DNA from: Biomphalaria glabrata | Lineage: Eukaryota; Mollusca; Gastropoda; Planorbidae | Assembly (NCBI RefSeq): GCF_947242115.1 | Contig: NC_074721.1 | Coordinates: 6,560,501 to 6,624,500, forward strand | Reading direction: 5' to 3' | Length of the DNA: 64,000 bases | The notes under the pieces: generated by a model | The model's input: the letters and a program-made list of their open reading frames with translations, nothing else | Told to the model about the DNA's origin: nothing | Database searches by the model: none | Shown here: positions 41,718 through 51,906 of the stretch, in pieces | Numbering within the stretch: the stretch's first letter is position 1 | How the letters are laid out: every line of letters starts with the position of its first letter | Position numbers and translations under genes: made by a program

Positions 41718-44348
41718 ATGAGTCATTTGGCCAACCTGTTGGCGTGTGCCAGGTGTTTGGCTGTGCTCGTGTCACTGGTTTCATTTACAAAGTCAGAATG
41801 GACTTTCCTTGAGTATTTGGGGATAAATGACGATACAGTAAAGCTGTAAGTAGAAGCCTGGTCAAGTAGACTACAAGCCCTAAACATTTTCATGTATTTT
41901 TTTTAAATAGTAGGGGCCTCTTGCTATTTCTGTTACAGTGACATTGATGTACCGATGTCAGGAAACAGGGAACACTGTCCAAGGGCCTCCCTAACTGCTC
42001 AAGGGCCTCCATAACTGCCCAAGGGCCACCTTAACTGCCCAAGGGCCTCCTTAACTGCCCAAGGGCCTCCTTAACTGCCCAAGGGCTCCCTAACTGCCCA
42101 AGTGTCTCCTTAACTGCCCAAGGGTTCCTTAACTGCCCAAATGCCTCCTTAACTGCCCAAGGGCTCCTTAACTGCCCAAGTGCCTCCCTAACTGCTCAAG
42201 GGCCTCCCTAACTGCCCAAGGGCCACCTTAAATACCCAAGTGCCTCCTTGACTACCCAAGGAATTCACCAAAGAATATATGTATGTTTGGTGCGATTACT
42301 ACAACATACCGTTCTAACCGAAATGTTTACTGAGTTCCTCATTCTGTTCTACTGGTCTGTAACAACATAAATAAAACAAAAACGAAATAATTTATTACAA
42401 ATTTATATGCCATTTATTACGTACTTAACAAAATGTAAGTCAAAATTGTAATGACCTTTTTTATATTATTTTATACATGGATAGATTATACATGGAAGTG
42501 AATTCTTCTTACAATTTATAAGCTAATGTTTCATTAACAGGATAGGGACAATGTATTGTATATCAATTAAAAATGCAATAGTTTGGTTGTTGTTGGTGTG
42601 TATGTGGTTAGAATCTTGTGGTATTAAATACTTCACATTCATATAATTTATGTCATTATTACATTAGTCAGATTACTGCTGGTTCTTGTGTCACACATTT
42701 AGGTAATGAATAAATATTCTTTATATTTATTCCAATTTTAACCCAACACAGTTGTTTAGTGAATTATCAATGTTAAATGTAACAGAATTCACAAGAAAGA
42801 TATAAAGCTCAATTACTAAACAGCAGTTAAGTAAATTTTAGATTTGTGCCTAGAGCAACAAAACAATAGAACTAATACAGGCTATTTTTTCCCAACCTTT
42901 CACTGCTTTTTGAGTTGTTTTTTTAGCATAGAAGTTCAACAATATGGGGGTGGGGGGCAGCTTTTCAATGTGTCTGATTGTCTTTACTGCCTTTATTTTG
43001 GTTTCGCTGAAAAAAGCACGTATAGAAACCACAAATAACAATGATATAATGGAATACCAATATATCTATCCATAAACAATATAGAGAATAAGACATAGTC
43101 ATACCATTTCTGACACCGTTACAAATGACATAGGTACCACTTTAAAATGATCGAATCAAGAGGTCCTACACAATTACACAATATTATAAAAGTAAAATAA
43201 AAGTTTCCCTTTCAGACCTTTACTTTCCCCAACTTAAGTCAGGTACCCAAGAGTTGGGTGGACCCAGGGGCGCCCTAAAAATCCCGAAATTCAAAATCCA
43301 AGTCTTCACTGAGAATCAAACCCAGGACCACAGATTCGGAAGCCGAGCGCTTAACCACTCAGCCGCCGCGCCCCCTACACAATATTATATTATTTAAATA
43401 TTATTTTGGCTTTTTTTGACCAAAAATAATGAACACAGATTCTTTCACAATTATATAGGCCTATATATATCAATTTGTAATAATTATAAATTCACTATTT
43501 TTACAATGATAAAACTATGCTTTGATCTAAATCTGTATAGAATGTCTATCCCTCTAATATGTTCAATGTCGTCGCTCCCAGAGCTCCATTCTTGGGGAAT
43601 GATTTTTTCATTTAAGTAGTTTATTTAAGTAATTTATTCTCTAGTTTGACTAACCATTTTAAACATTTTTTCAACTCTAAACTGCAATTAATGGAAATCA
43701 GAAATTTAGAAATTCCTCTCTTAGAAAAAAGAAATATATCAGCTAAGAAAGTAAAATTCATAATGTGTAAACAATATTATCATTTGATTATGGCAGCGTA
43801 ATTAATGTATTTCAGTCAGTGTTAATATTAATCAATGTCTTTGCAGATTTTTCAGTGAGTTTTGTGATGACCCTGGTGACCTATATTGGAAGTTTAATGG
43901 AAACGAAACGCTCTTCAGCACAACGAGCGGTAACCTAACCAAGGAGGATAACTCAAGCTTGTCCAAAACTTACAGGTGTCAGCTCGACTGGAGCCTCATT
44001 GCCGTTAAGTGCAACGTCATCAGCGTGGACAATACTACGTTCGGCAATGTCACAAACTGTTCCATACAGGAACTCAACAGCAGCTGTTCGCACCGGTGCA
44101 TATATGTCTGGACCTCACTGTTAGACAGGAATTCCTTTTTCCTGGACGTTGGTCAGTGCCAGAGAAGTGAGGAAAGGTTTGTTGACTATTGTAGGACTTC
44201 AGAAGAGAATCCACCTGTGCCCAGCAGCGATTCAGACGACTCGACTACTGGCGATCCCATGAAGATATTAGCATATTGTATCATCTTTCTTCAGGCCTCT
44301 ATCATCAGTGTGTTTATGGGGTTTATTCTATACATAGATATATTTTAA
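41718..44348 (+). CDS. Gene C: tail-less type I or GPI-anchored surface protein (209 aa, two exons)
   Basis: Exon 1 is 41718-41845, exon 2 is 43847-44348, with a GT-AG intron (gtaagt ... tctttgcag) in phase 2. Signal peptide: about residues 1-26 (ARCLAVLVSLVSFTKS). The ectodomain is about 145 residues with roughly ten Cys, an L-Y-W-K-F-N-G-N-E-T strand-like run and several N-glycosylation sites. An acidic/Ser stretch (S-S-D-S-D-D-S-T-T-G-D-P) precedes the only C-terminal hydrophobic segment, which ends three polar or aromatic residues before the stop. That layout fits either a tail-less anchor or a GPI-attachment signal. Two upstream ATGs (41703, 41713) close after one or two codons and could act as minimal uORFs. 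Same exon plan as A, B and D, so a paralogue; a decoy or co-receptor role is inference. Confidence 0.75.
41976..42262. repeat. 20-bp minisatellite in gene C intron 1, about 14 copies
   Basis: Unit cccaagggcctccttaactg with single-base and one-base-length variants. It begins about 130 bp after the exon 1 donor. Confidence 0.93.
42263..43190. other. gene C intron 1, no further feature
   Basis: AT-rich intronic DNA with no additional exon evident in the gene C frame. Confidence 0.5.
43198..43374 (-). repeat. SINE family 1 with internal deletion, in gene C intron 1
   Basis: The left 20 bp (tttccctttcagacctttac) jump directly into the body, skipping about 90 bp present in other copies. The head agccgccgcgccccc is intact at the right. 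Confidence 0.85.
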
Positions 44349-45610
44349 CTCTCTAAGTGCAATGAAAGAAAATAGAAAGAAATGACAACTTTGTCTTTGG
44401 TGTTTCTAAAATAGTTAGAGTTAAATTGAAATTGAAGTTAACCACTTTTCGATATGTGTATTCATTTAATTTTTACTGATTGTATTTTCTATTAGCTAGA
44501 AAATCAATTTAGCGGAATTTCCAGGGTAATGATTAAAGGATGTACAGTTTAACTGTATAACTGTCTATATTTTAAAGTTTATTCACTATTCCAAATAGTT
44601 ATGAATAAGATGTTTTCGACACTATGCGTTACAAGGGGAATAAAGGGGGATAAATTTGCAACATAATTATTCCTGGGCTAAGTGGGAAAAAAAAAACAAA
44701 TTGAAGTCCCCATCTGAGCGGATTTCGTTTTAACTAAATGATTACCCCACATATTATGTAATCAACAAGAGAGATATACAGCTATTAAAGCCGTACTCAT
44801 ATACCAGAAATAGTTTCATGCTCGTTCACCTTTTTTGGTTCATTTATAAAGATATTAAATTATGACAAACTTTCAATTTTTATGTATTTAATATAGCATG
44901 CATGATTCAACCTTGACAAGGGGATTGATACTATAACTTGTTCATTCCATACCTGTCTATTAAAGCCGTTATTCCCTCATACAGAAAATCGTATTGTAGA
45001 TTGCGCATGTTGTATGACCTGGTACTCGCGCAATGTCAATACTGCCACGCACTTTTGGGTCTCCCATTACTGTGGTCATCCTGAAAACAATACTTTACTT
45101 GATTTATACATAGTACCAGGTGACCGAGCCTCGCTCGGTTGTCTAATTTGAGAAAGATATTCATCCGAACTCATTTCGGAAACATCTTAGTACACGGCCT
45201 CTACTTTGGTGAAAAGGCTATTAAAGCGTACAATAAAATAGTGCGCGGATGCTTAATTATATGACAATTGATTCAAGAAAACTTGTGAATGTTTACAAAA
45301 AGGTTTCAGTGTACTGATGTAAGCCTAAAACGTAAGAGATGGCTCTCTTTTATGGCGTCCTCCGACACCCTTTCATTCATAAAAAGATGTGTAGCTAACA
45401 TTAGTAATACAATAATAAAACATGTTTAATATGTTCAATATAACGGTCGACATTGAGTTTTCGCAATGTGGCAAAAGAGTTGAGAATTTTTTATATAGGC
45501 CCCCCCCTACATATAGAAAGTTAAAATTTTTAAGAAAATTGTTAGAGTCGTCTTCGAAATAATGTATATATATAAATATATATTCATTCAAGAATTGCTT
45601 GGTTGTTTGT
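44349..45610. other. no recognised gene downstream of gene C
   Basis: ATTAAA at about 44535 could serve gene C polyadenylation. The stretch ctattaaagccgt recurs at 44773 and 44957, and ctattaaagcgt at 45203, hinting at an unrecognised repeat. No coding frame is convincing. Confidence 0.4.
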
Positions 45611-45614
45611 TGTT

Positions 45615-45778
45615 TTACTTATTTCGGATGTTCCTTCAGAGTTGAAGATAATTACGTCCTAGTCCAAACCTCCCGCAGGACGACGGAGGATGGGAGCGGG
45701 CAGGGTTTGAACCCGGGACCATCGATAAGTCCGAACGACAGTCCAGCGCGCAAACCGCACGACCAGGCAGCCATCCAT
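45615..45778 (-). repeat. SINE family 2
   Basis: Minus orientation, near consensus: cggatgttccttcagagttg at the left, gtttgaacccgggaccatcg in the middle, accgcacgaccaggcagcca at the right. Confidence 0.88.
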
Positions 45779-45839
45779 TGGTTAAGAGTATAGGATATAT
45801 ATATATCCTATTTTATATTTATATATATATATATATATA

Positions 45840-46212
45840 TCCCTTAAAGCTAGATAATATCCCCAAGCTGGAGGAAGCTTTTTATACTTGGTGTAAACAG
45901 GAAATGATCAGACATGCCTCAGAAGCTGGAGATATTTTTAAAAGAGAAAAAAATCACACACAAAAAAATATTGTCGTGCTAGCAAAGGCTGGGTTTAAGG
46001 AAACAAAGGCTGGGTTTAAGGAAACGAAGGCTGGGTTTAAGGAAACAAAGGCTGGATTTAAAGAAACCAACATGTATACGTCTCTTATGTATGTGATATG
46101 TGAGGAGAGCCCGTATAAAAAACTTAAACATCAAAATCAATTTGAATTAGTTACATTACAATTACAAAGTATGTGTAGATTGTTCATGAATGAATTTATC
46201 TCTAAAATGTAA
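45840..46212 (+). mobile_element. Tc5/CENP-B-type DNA-binding fragment with 21-bp in-frame repeat
   Basis: The frame encodes I-P-K-L-E-E-A-F-Y-T-W-C-K-Q-E-M, then S-E-A-G-D-I-F-K-R-E, resembling the HTH_Tnp_Tc5 segment of Tigger/pogo-type transposases and CENP-B (L-E-x-A-L-x-x-W and G-x-x-I/L-x-x-K). It is followed by four copies of a 21-bp unit coding K-A-G-F-K-E-T, then an unrelated tail. The DDE domain is missing, so this is a transposase remnant or an unrecognised protein; transcription is unknown. Confidence 0.4.
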
Positions 46213-46409
46213 ATATATCAGAATGGCTGTTAAAAAACAGAATATGTTTATGAATCTTGTTCGCTGTGAGCTCAAATTTTTTAATAAATACGTCCATAGA
46301 ACAAATTGAAAGTGTATTTATATATATATATATATTTGTCTTTATATGTGAAGCATTTTATGATATCTCTATGTACTTTTTGAAAGGATCAGATCAACTA
46401 CGAATTGCT

Positions 46410-46555
46410 TTCATGCATGTCAGTGCATGTTAATCAATAAATTATGTTCTGCCAAGTCACTGGTTTTCCTGGCTAGCTCAGGCAACCCATTCCATGCTCT
46501 AATAGCGCTAGGGAAGAAGGAGCATTTTATACAAATTTGTCCTAACATATCTGTT
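46410..46555 (-). mobile_element. LINE 3' end, TAAGA-tailed family
   Basis: On the minus strand reads A-I-R-A-W-N-G-L-P-E-L-A-R-K-T-S-D-L-A, with ccattccatgctctaatagc on the + strand matching 38690 and 40335 inverted. The UTR tail is lost. Confidence 0.75.
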
Positions 46556-46869
46556 GAGGGCCACACCGACTAATAGATTCACACAAAAAAGGAAGCTGAC
46601 ATTCGACGGTTCCTTTCATTTCTATTAAACTTCTTGCTTAGTGTCAGCTTTGACTACCGTGTATTGATTGTTCGGCCTTTCACTGGTGTTATTGAATTTC
46701 GATGAGTGTTACCTCCATTTGGTTTATCTGCATTAGACCCTGCGGAAGTGCCTAACACAAAGCACTTGCCACAATAGATTTTCAAAAGACTTATTCAATC
46801 TTCAAATCGTGCGAATCCGCAAAACGTTCAATGAAAAAAAAGTTGGATCTGAAGTTGGATCATTCTTTT

Positions 46870-47260
46870 TTCAGCGGCCCCGAAAGGGGAAAAGATGCTA
46901 TTAGTTTTGTGTGGATAGTCTGTCCGTCCGTCCGTCTCAGCGTCCGTCCCGTTTAGATCTCGTAACCTAGAAAAGATAATTAAAATCCGACATCATAATA
47001 TTTTAGACCATTTAAAGTTCTGATGCAACGGCTACTTTTTTCTTTTCTGAAAGCGAAAAATCTAACTTTTTAAATCACTTATGCGAGTAATTTTTTTTTC
47101 ATAAAAATACACAACTTTTACAACCATTCACTATTAATAGTAACAAACACGGGAGGCTCTTTAGGAGAGGAGATAGCTATATACCACATTTTTAACTTAT
47201 TTATATAACGGTTTTAGATTTTTTGTCAAAAAATTTTTTTTTATTACATTTGTATTAGTA
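46870..47260 (+). repeat. dispersed repeat R3
   Basis: Opens gcggccccgaaaggggaaaa, has a ccgtccgtccgtc run, then gtttagatctcgtaacctag and aatccgacatcataatattt. A minus copy lies at 49560-49752 and a piece at 28290-28400. I recognise it as a common snail repeat without a named class. Confidence 0.65.
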
Positions 47261-47784
47261 TAGGCCTATGTACTCGGGCTGTAGTTTGGACAACACTGTG
47301 CATAACACTTCTAGCTAACCATATACAATTTGCATTCAATAATGTGTGTGTTTTATGTGTATCATTGTGTTATAGACGTGAATCGTTGAAATAACAAATT
47401 GAAACCATTCTGTTATCATGTTTATATTGTGTTTAGTCCTAGTGCATACAATTGTAACCAAACACACAACAAAGTAACAACAATAGAGGACATTTTGACA
47501 TTGTCTCAAAGGAAGTTCATTTTTGGGATAAATGACAATCGAATGGCAAAGCCAAACAGAGAAGCCCATTATAAGTTGTTTTGTTTTTTTTTTGTTTTTT
47601 TTTTCTGATTTTTTTTTACCTTCCTCAATAAAATGTATTTTTAACTAGATTTGCTTAATGGTGGTTCAATGCGTGACAAAGAAAGGAGATAAAGAACTGA
47701 AAAGAGGCATTAGTAGTGCGCGGGGCCCTGAGTGGAGTGGGTGAGTGTCATATGAAGGTGCTTTGGTTTTGTGGACTGTCGCTG

Positions 47785-48125
47785 AATAGTTGCACCAAAC
47801 TGCTGGAAGACAACTAAACCGCTGTTGATTTAATATATCTTATCTAATAAAGCTTGAAATAACTTCCTTGTGGACAAAACTAAATATAACTTTTATTATA
47901 ATAAATTGTGATGAAATGCAATGAATAGAGTAGAATTTAGTACTAATGTAAAATGGTATTCAGGACAAAGACCAACTCACTACAATAACACGTCTTTTCA
48001 GTCTCGCGTTCTGGAGTCGTCTGTCTTAACTAGGACCGCTGAAGACAATGCCACCTATCTTTTATTCAGAACCAATCGCTAACCTCTTACCACCGACACC
48101 ATAGAAAGACACTCGCAATAACAGA
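47785..48125. repeat. dispersed repeat R1, copy 3
   Basis: Contains gcaccaaactgctggaagac, atataacttttattataata, aacacgtcttttcagtctcg and aaccaatcgctaacctctta in the R1 order. Uninterrupted. Confidence 0.7.
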
Positions 48126-48207
48126 TGACCACGAATATTTGTTGCGTTTTTCAATGTGAAGCTCTATAGGAGGATCTTGGGGTCTAACTTGTCTATGAGA
48201 TCTTTGT

Positions 48208-48657
48208 TCTCTTCTGAGACCTTGCGATCTCTAGGGCAAATGATGTTGGCTAACGGTCAATGAGCAGGGTGTCGTGTGGTCAACACAACGACCAAACGAC
48301 TTAACTTTCCCTAACTTAAGCCCGGTACCCATTAAGAGTTGGCATTGATTACTCAGGGGGCGCCCTAAAAAATCCCGAAATTCAAAATCGCAGTCTTCAC
48401 CGAGATTCGAACCTAGGACCCAGTGGCGTAGCTAGGGTTGGGGAGGAAAGGGAAGAATAGGAAAATCCCCCCGTGCCCCCATTTGAGGTTGGCCCCAAAA
48501 TGAGTGTTTTTACATTAAAAATTAAGTATCGTTAGGCGGCCCCAAAGAGGTCAAGCCCCCCCCCGGGCCCCCAAACGATGGAAAATTCCTAGCTACGCCC
48601 CTGCTAGGACCCTGTGTTAGGAAGCCAAGCGCTTAACCACTCTACCACCTCGCCCCC
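48208..48657 (-). repeat. SINE family 1, split by a hAT-type MITE
   Basis: Left part 48208-48420 and right part 48604-48657 (gcgcttaaccactctaccac and the head) belong to one SINE. The 183 bp between them is a separate element that entered the B-box region. Confidence 0.9.
48421..48603. mobile_element. hAT-type MITE nested in a SINE, 183 bp
   Basis: Starts CAGTGGCGTAGCTAGGG, ends CCTAGCTACGCCCCTG. Flanked by a perfect 8-bp duplication CTAGGACC (48413-48420 and 48604-48611). Same family as 15090-15239. The target is SINE sequence, so the duplication boundary is certain. Confidence 0.95.
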
Positions 48658-48659
48658 AT

Positions 48660-49555
48660 GTGATCTGGACGTCTAAATAGATCTAGTGCAGGAGAAAGCA
48701 AATGCCGTTTTTCATTGACTGATCAGATGAAACTGTATAACATTCCAGGTAAGAAACTAATAAATCAGTGACTAGGTAACTTGGTCATGTTTACTATTGC
48801 TATTCAAGGAAATTATTTGTTCATGAAATAGCTAAAAAAGCTTTTAAAATAATCTCAACCATTTTTAGATGTATTTATGACCTTATTATTCTCTTTGTAG
48901 AGTTACCTTTGTAAAACACAGTCACGGAGTTTCCAAAGACAGAAATGACTTGATTACCACGATTCACTTCCTTTATTCGCGTATCGTTTACCTGTTTGCT
49001 GGTACAGGACGTCAAAGTCATTGTTTAGTCGGCAATAAGTTGTCATCTTTCATTACCAAATATGTGTGGATAAATTGTGTTAAAAATATTTTTTTAATTG
49101 TTGGAACGTAAGTAATTAATCTAAATATTTCTCAGATATATGATTTGTGATTTCTGGTTGTTTCATTGCTATACAGATTTTATAAGGCTAAGGATGTGTC
49201 TAGAAATCTTATAATAAATTCGTCTTTTTATGATATTTTTTTTCTTTATGGGACACGCCTTAGTTTAAAACTTATAGCGTTAACTGTCCTCTAGAACATC
49301 TGTTCATTACTAACGCAAGTACAATTAGCTAATTTGATTTGTTTCTTCACACTATCATATAGATTTAGTATGCTCAGTTTTAGTTAACTTTATTTATCTA
49401 TATTTGAGACCAAAAGAAAACCACTGACGAGGACGGACTGTATTTCTAAAACTTCATAAGAGGTTTATAAAAGGAGAGCGAATTACCGTGGCGGCTCCAG
49501 CAGGGAAAAGGCCATACTGGTTTTTAATGGTTCTCCGATTGTCACGATTAAACCT
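48660..49555. other. no recognisable feature
   Basis: AT-rich DNA without a coding frame or known repeat. Confidence 0.5.
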
Positions 49556-49559
49556 AGAA

Positions 49560-49752
49560 AATAACGCTAGCTATAATCCTACTTCGCAATGACCTGTATC
49601 CGCTTCAAAATATGTCAAAGCTGCAAAATATCATGAAATCGCATTTCAAAGATCTTTTCTAATTTTGAGAATTTAAACGGGACGGACAGATGAACGAACA
49701 GACAGACCATACAAAGCTCGTGGCAGCTTTTACTCTTTCAGGCTGCTAAAAA
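49560..49752 (-). repeat. dispersed repeat R3 fragment
   Basis: Ends gcttttactctttcaggctgc and has aaacgggacggacagatgaa, the inverse of the gtccgtcccgtttagatc part of the copy at 46870. Confidence 0.5.
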
Positions 49753-49859
49753 GTCTAAAGACCATCTAGGCGTAAATATATATATTGTATATGAATGATA
49801 AAGAATTGCATTGAAGACGCAAAGCTTAGCGAGTGGTCTTTCAAATTTGTCGACTTACT

Positions 49860-50110
49860 ACAAAACTTTTCAGCTCTGTCTGTCTGTCTGTCTGGCTGCC
49901 TGGTACAAATTTCGAACATGTTATTAGATCTCACTGCCTATTATCGGACCAAGTTGAAACTTAGCAAAATTATTCATTGTACTTGATCTAACATGAATCA
50001 ATCAAAAATTTACCAATTAGTTAATTAAATATGGTAACTTTTTTCTGTTATCATAAGGGAAATAAATAAAACAGTATTGAAATATGGTTTGTAAATGCGG
50101 AGTTCTTCCT
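49860..50110. repeat. dispersed repeat R2 copy
   Basis: Contains a gtctgtctgtctgtct run, ggtacaaatttcgaacatgt, aagttgaaacttagcaaaat and cataagggaaataaataaaa, the same order as 28800-29010. Confidence 0.55.
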
Positions 50111-50264
50111 CTTGGATAATCTTTGTCTTTATTTAAGTATTTTTTTTATTTCGCTTGTTTGTCCATCTGAACGGTACTGGTTCGAACTCGAGACTATCCA
50201 TACGTTGGTTTAGAAATTATTCAAAACGACTAGGCCACCCAAGAGATTTGAGTGCTGTCTTTAA

Positions 50265-50815
50265 GTGCTCAAGAAACATAAGTCGACTACGTTTTACCCG
50301 TACTACCACCTTTACCTTACCCATAGTCTGTTGAACCGTTTGGGCACCACACAAGATCTGTTGACCGTCTTTCTCCATTTTGCCTCGGTTAGAATTTCAT
50401 TGAATGACAGGCCTGTCCATTCTTATGTCTTACCATCGCTTTCTCTGTCTGCCTCTTCTTCTTTTTCCTGGTACTGTTCCCTGAAGGAAAGTATTTGCTA
50501 GCCCCGAGGCCCTTGTGATCTGGCCATAAAGTTTACGCTTGTGTTTTTTTACAGTAAGCAGTTCATCGTTGGCTCCGATTGCTGTATTTATCCTGTTTCT
50601 AGACTCTTGGTGCCGTCTTGGTAATTGATACCTAGGATCTTTCTGTAGCATCTCAATTTCATTGCTAGGATCCTCCTCTCTAGCTCTGCAGTCTGCGTGT
50701 AAAATTCGCAAGCATATAAGAATGTGGCCGTGACCAGGTAGCGCATCAGTCTAAAGTTGATGCCTTTGTCCTTCCAGATTTTGTTTTTGAGTTTTCCTAA
50801 GTTTAAAAGGAATAA
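50265..50815 (-). mobile_element. LINE reverse-transcriptase C-terminal fragment
   Basis: The minus frame at 50430-50711 encodes C-R-A-R-E-E-D, R-H-Q-E-S-R-N-R-I, G-Q-I-T-R-A-S-G-L-A, then F-L-Q-G-T-V-P-G-K-R-R-R-G-R-Q. The lower end continues the R-K-R-W block and a damaged C-terminus, matching 40860-41070. Confidence 0.85.
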
Positions 50816-51417
50816 CTATTTAGTAATGCAAAGTGTATATTTGAAGTGTGAAACAAACAAATCTATAAAGACATTGGAAAGTTTGATAACTTTGTAACTC
50901 CAAACGAAGTAGGGTATACTGTGCCTGGGTATGCTCTTCTGCCTCAACGTGGCACTCGGGGTGGAAACGATCGCTAGAGGAAGTGATTAGGCTAAATGAA
51001 TAGCAAAACAAAACTCCTGTGGAGTGTCTAAGGGAATGCGAGAGCTTTCCCATTGCACGGTGCGGAGTTGAAAGAGAGCTTCCCTGTCCTTGTCAATAAT
51101 CCATGCGCCTTTCCTCAATGGACCGTTACATTAATGACGAGCCCTGCAAGGTTAGCTTGGTACAACATAGGAAAATAGGGAGGTTCCCGGTGTGCTAGGC
51201 CTTCGGCCATGCATTCTAGTCCATGCGCCCGGAGTGCCGGATATATCGGAAATAGCAATATTTTACATAGACATTGACTTGGACCTCTTCCAGACAGAAC
51301 GGTTTTGTTCAAGCAGGCTTACATGCCTAGAGCTCGAAGAGCCTTCGGCTCAACTCTTTGGACAATCACATGGGTATACACAGTGATGTTTCATCTCTGA
51401 TTGCGGTTGAGAGTCAC

Positions 51418-51695
51418 AAGCTCCCTTTCAGACTTTACGATCTATAGGGCAGATAATGTTATGGTCATCTGTTCCTCTGGCCCTCGGTTAACGAGCAGGG
51501 TATCATATGGCCAGCACAACGACAAGCCGCCTTTACTTTCCCAAACTAAAATCAGGCACCCTTTAGAGTTGGGTGTGCTCAGGGGCGCCCTTAAATCCCG
51601 AAATTCAAAATAACAGTCTTCACCAAAGATTCGAGCCCAGGACCCCAGGTTCAGAAGGGAAGCGCTTCTTAACCACTCAGCCACCGCGTCCCTTC
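51418..51695 (-). repeat. SINE family 1, full length
   Basis: Left ctccctttcagactttacga, body gttgggtgtgctcaggggcg, right accactcagccaccgcgtcc. It lies about 210 bp upstream of the gene D start codon. Confidence 0.88.
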
Positions 51696-51906
51696 CTTGA
51701 GTCATAGGTTATAATAAAAATAGTTCAAATATGAACATACTGTTGTTATAAATATAATTAGTTTCTAAAATTTTTTTCAAATGTAAAGTGAGAATGTGAA
51801 TTTTATTAATTAAGGTTTCAACAATGCTATAATATGATAATTTAAATACATTAAACATTAAATCAGATATTTTGTGTCCGTAGACTTGCAGGTAAAGGAG
51901 AACAAA

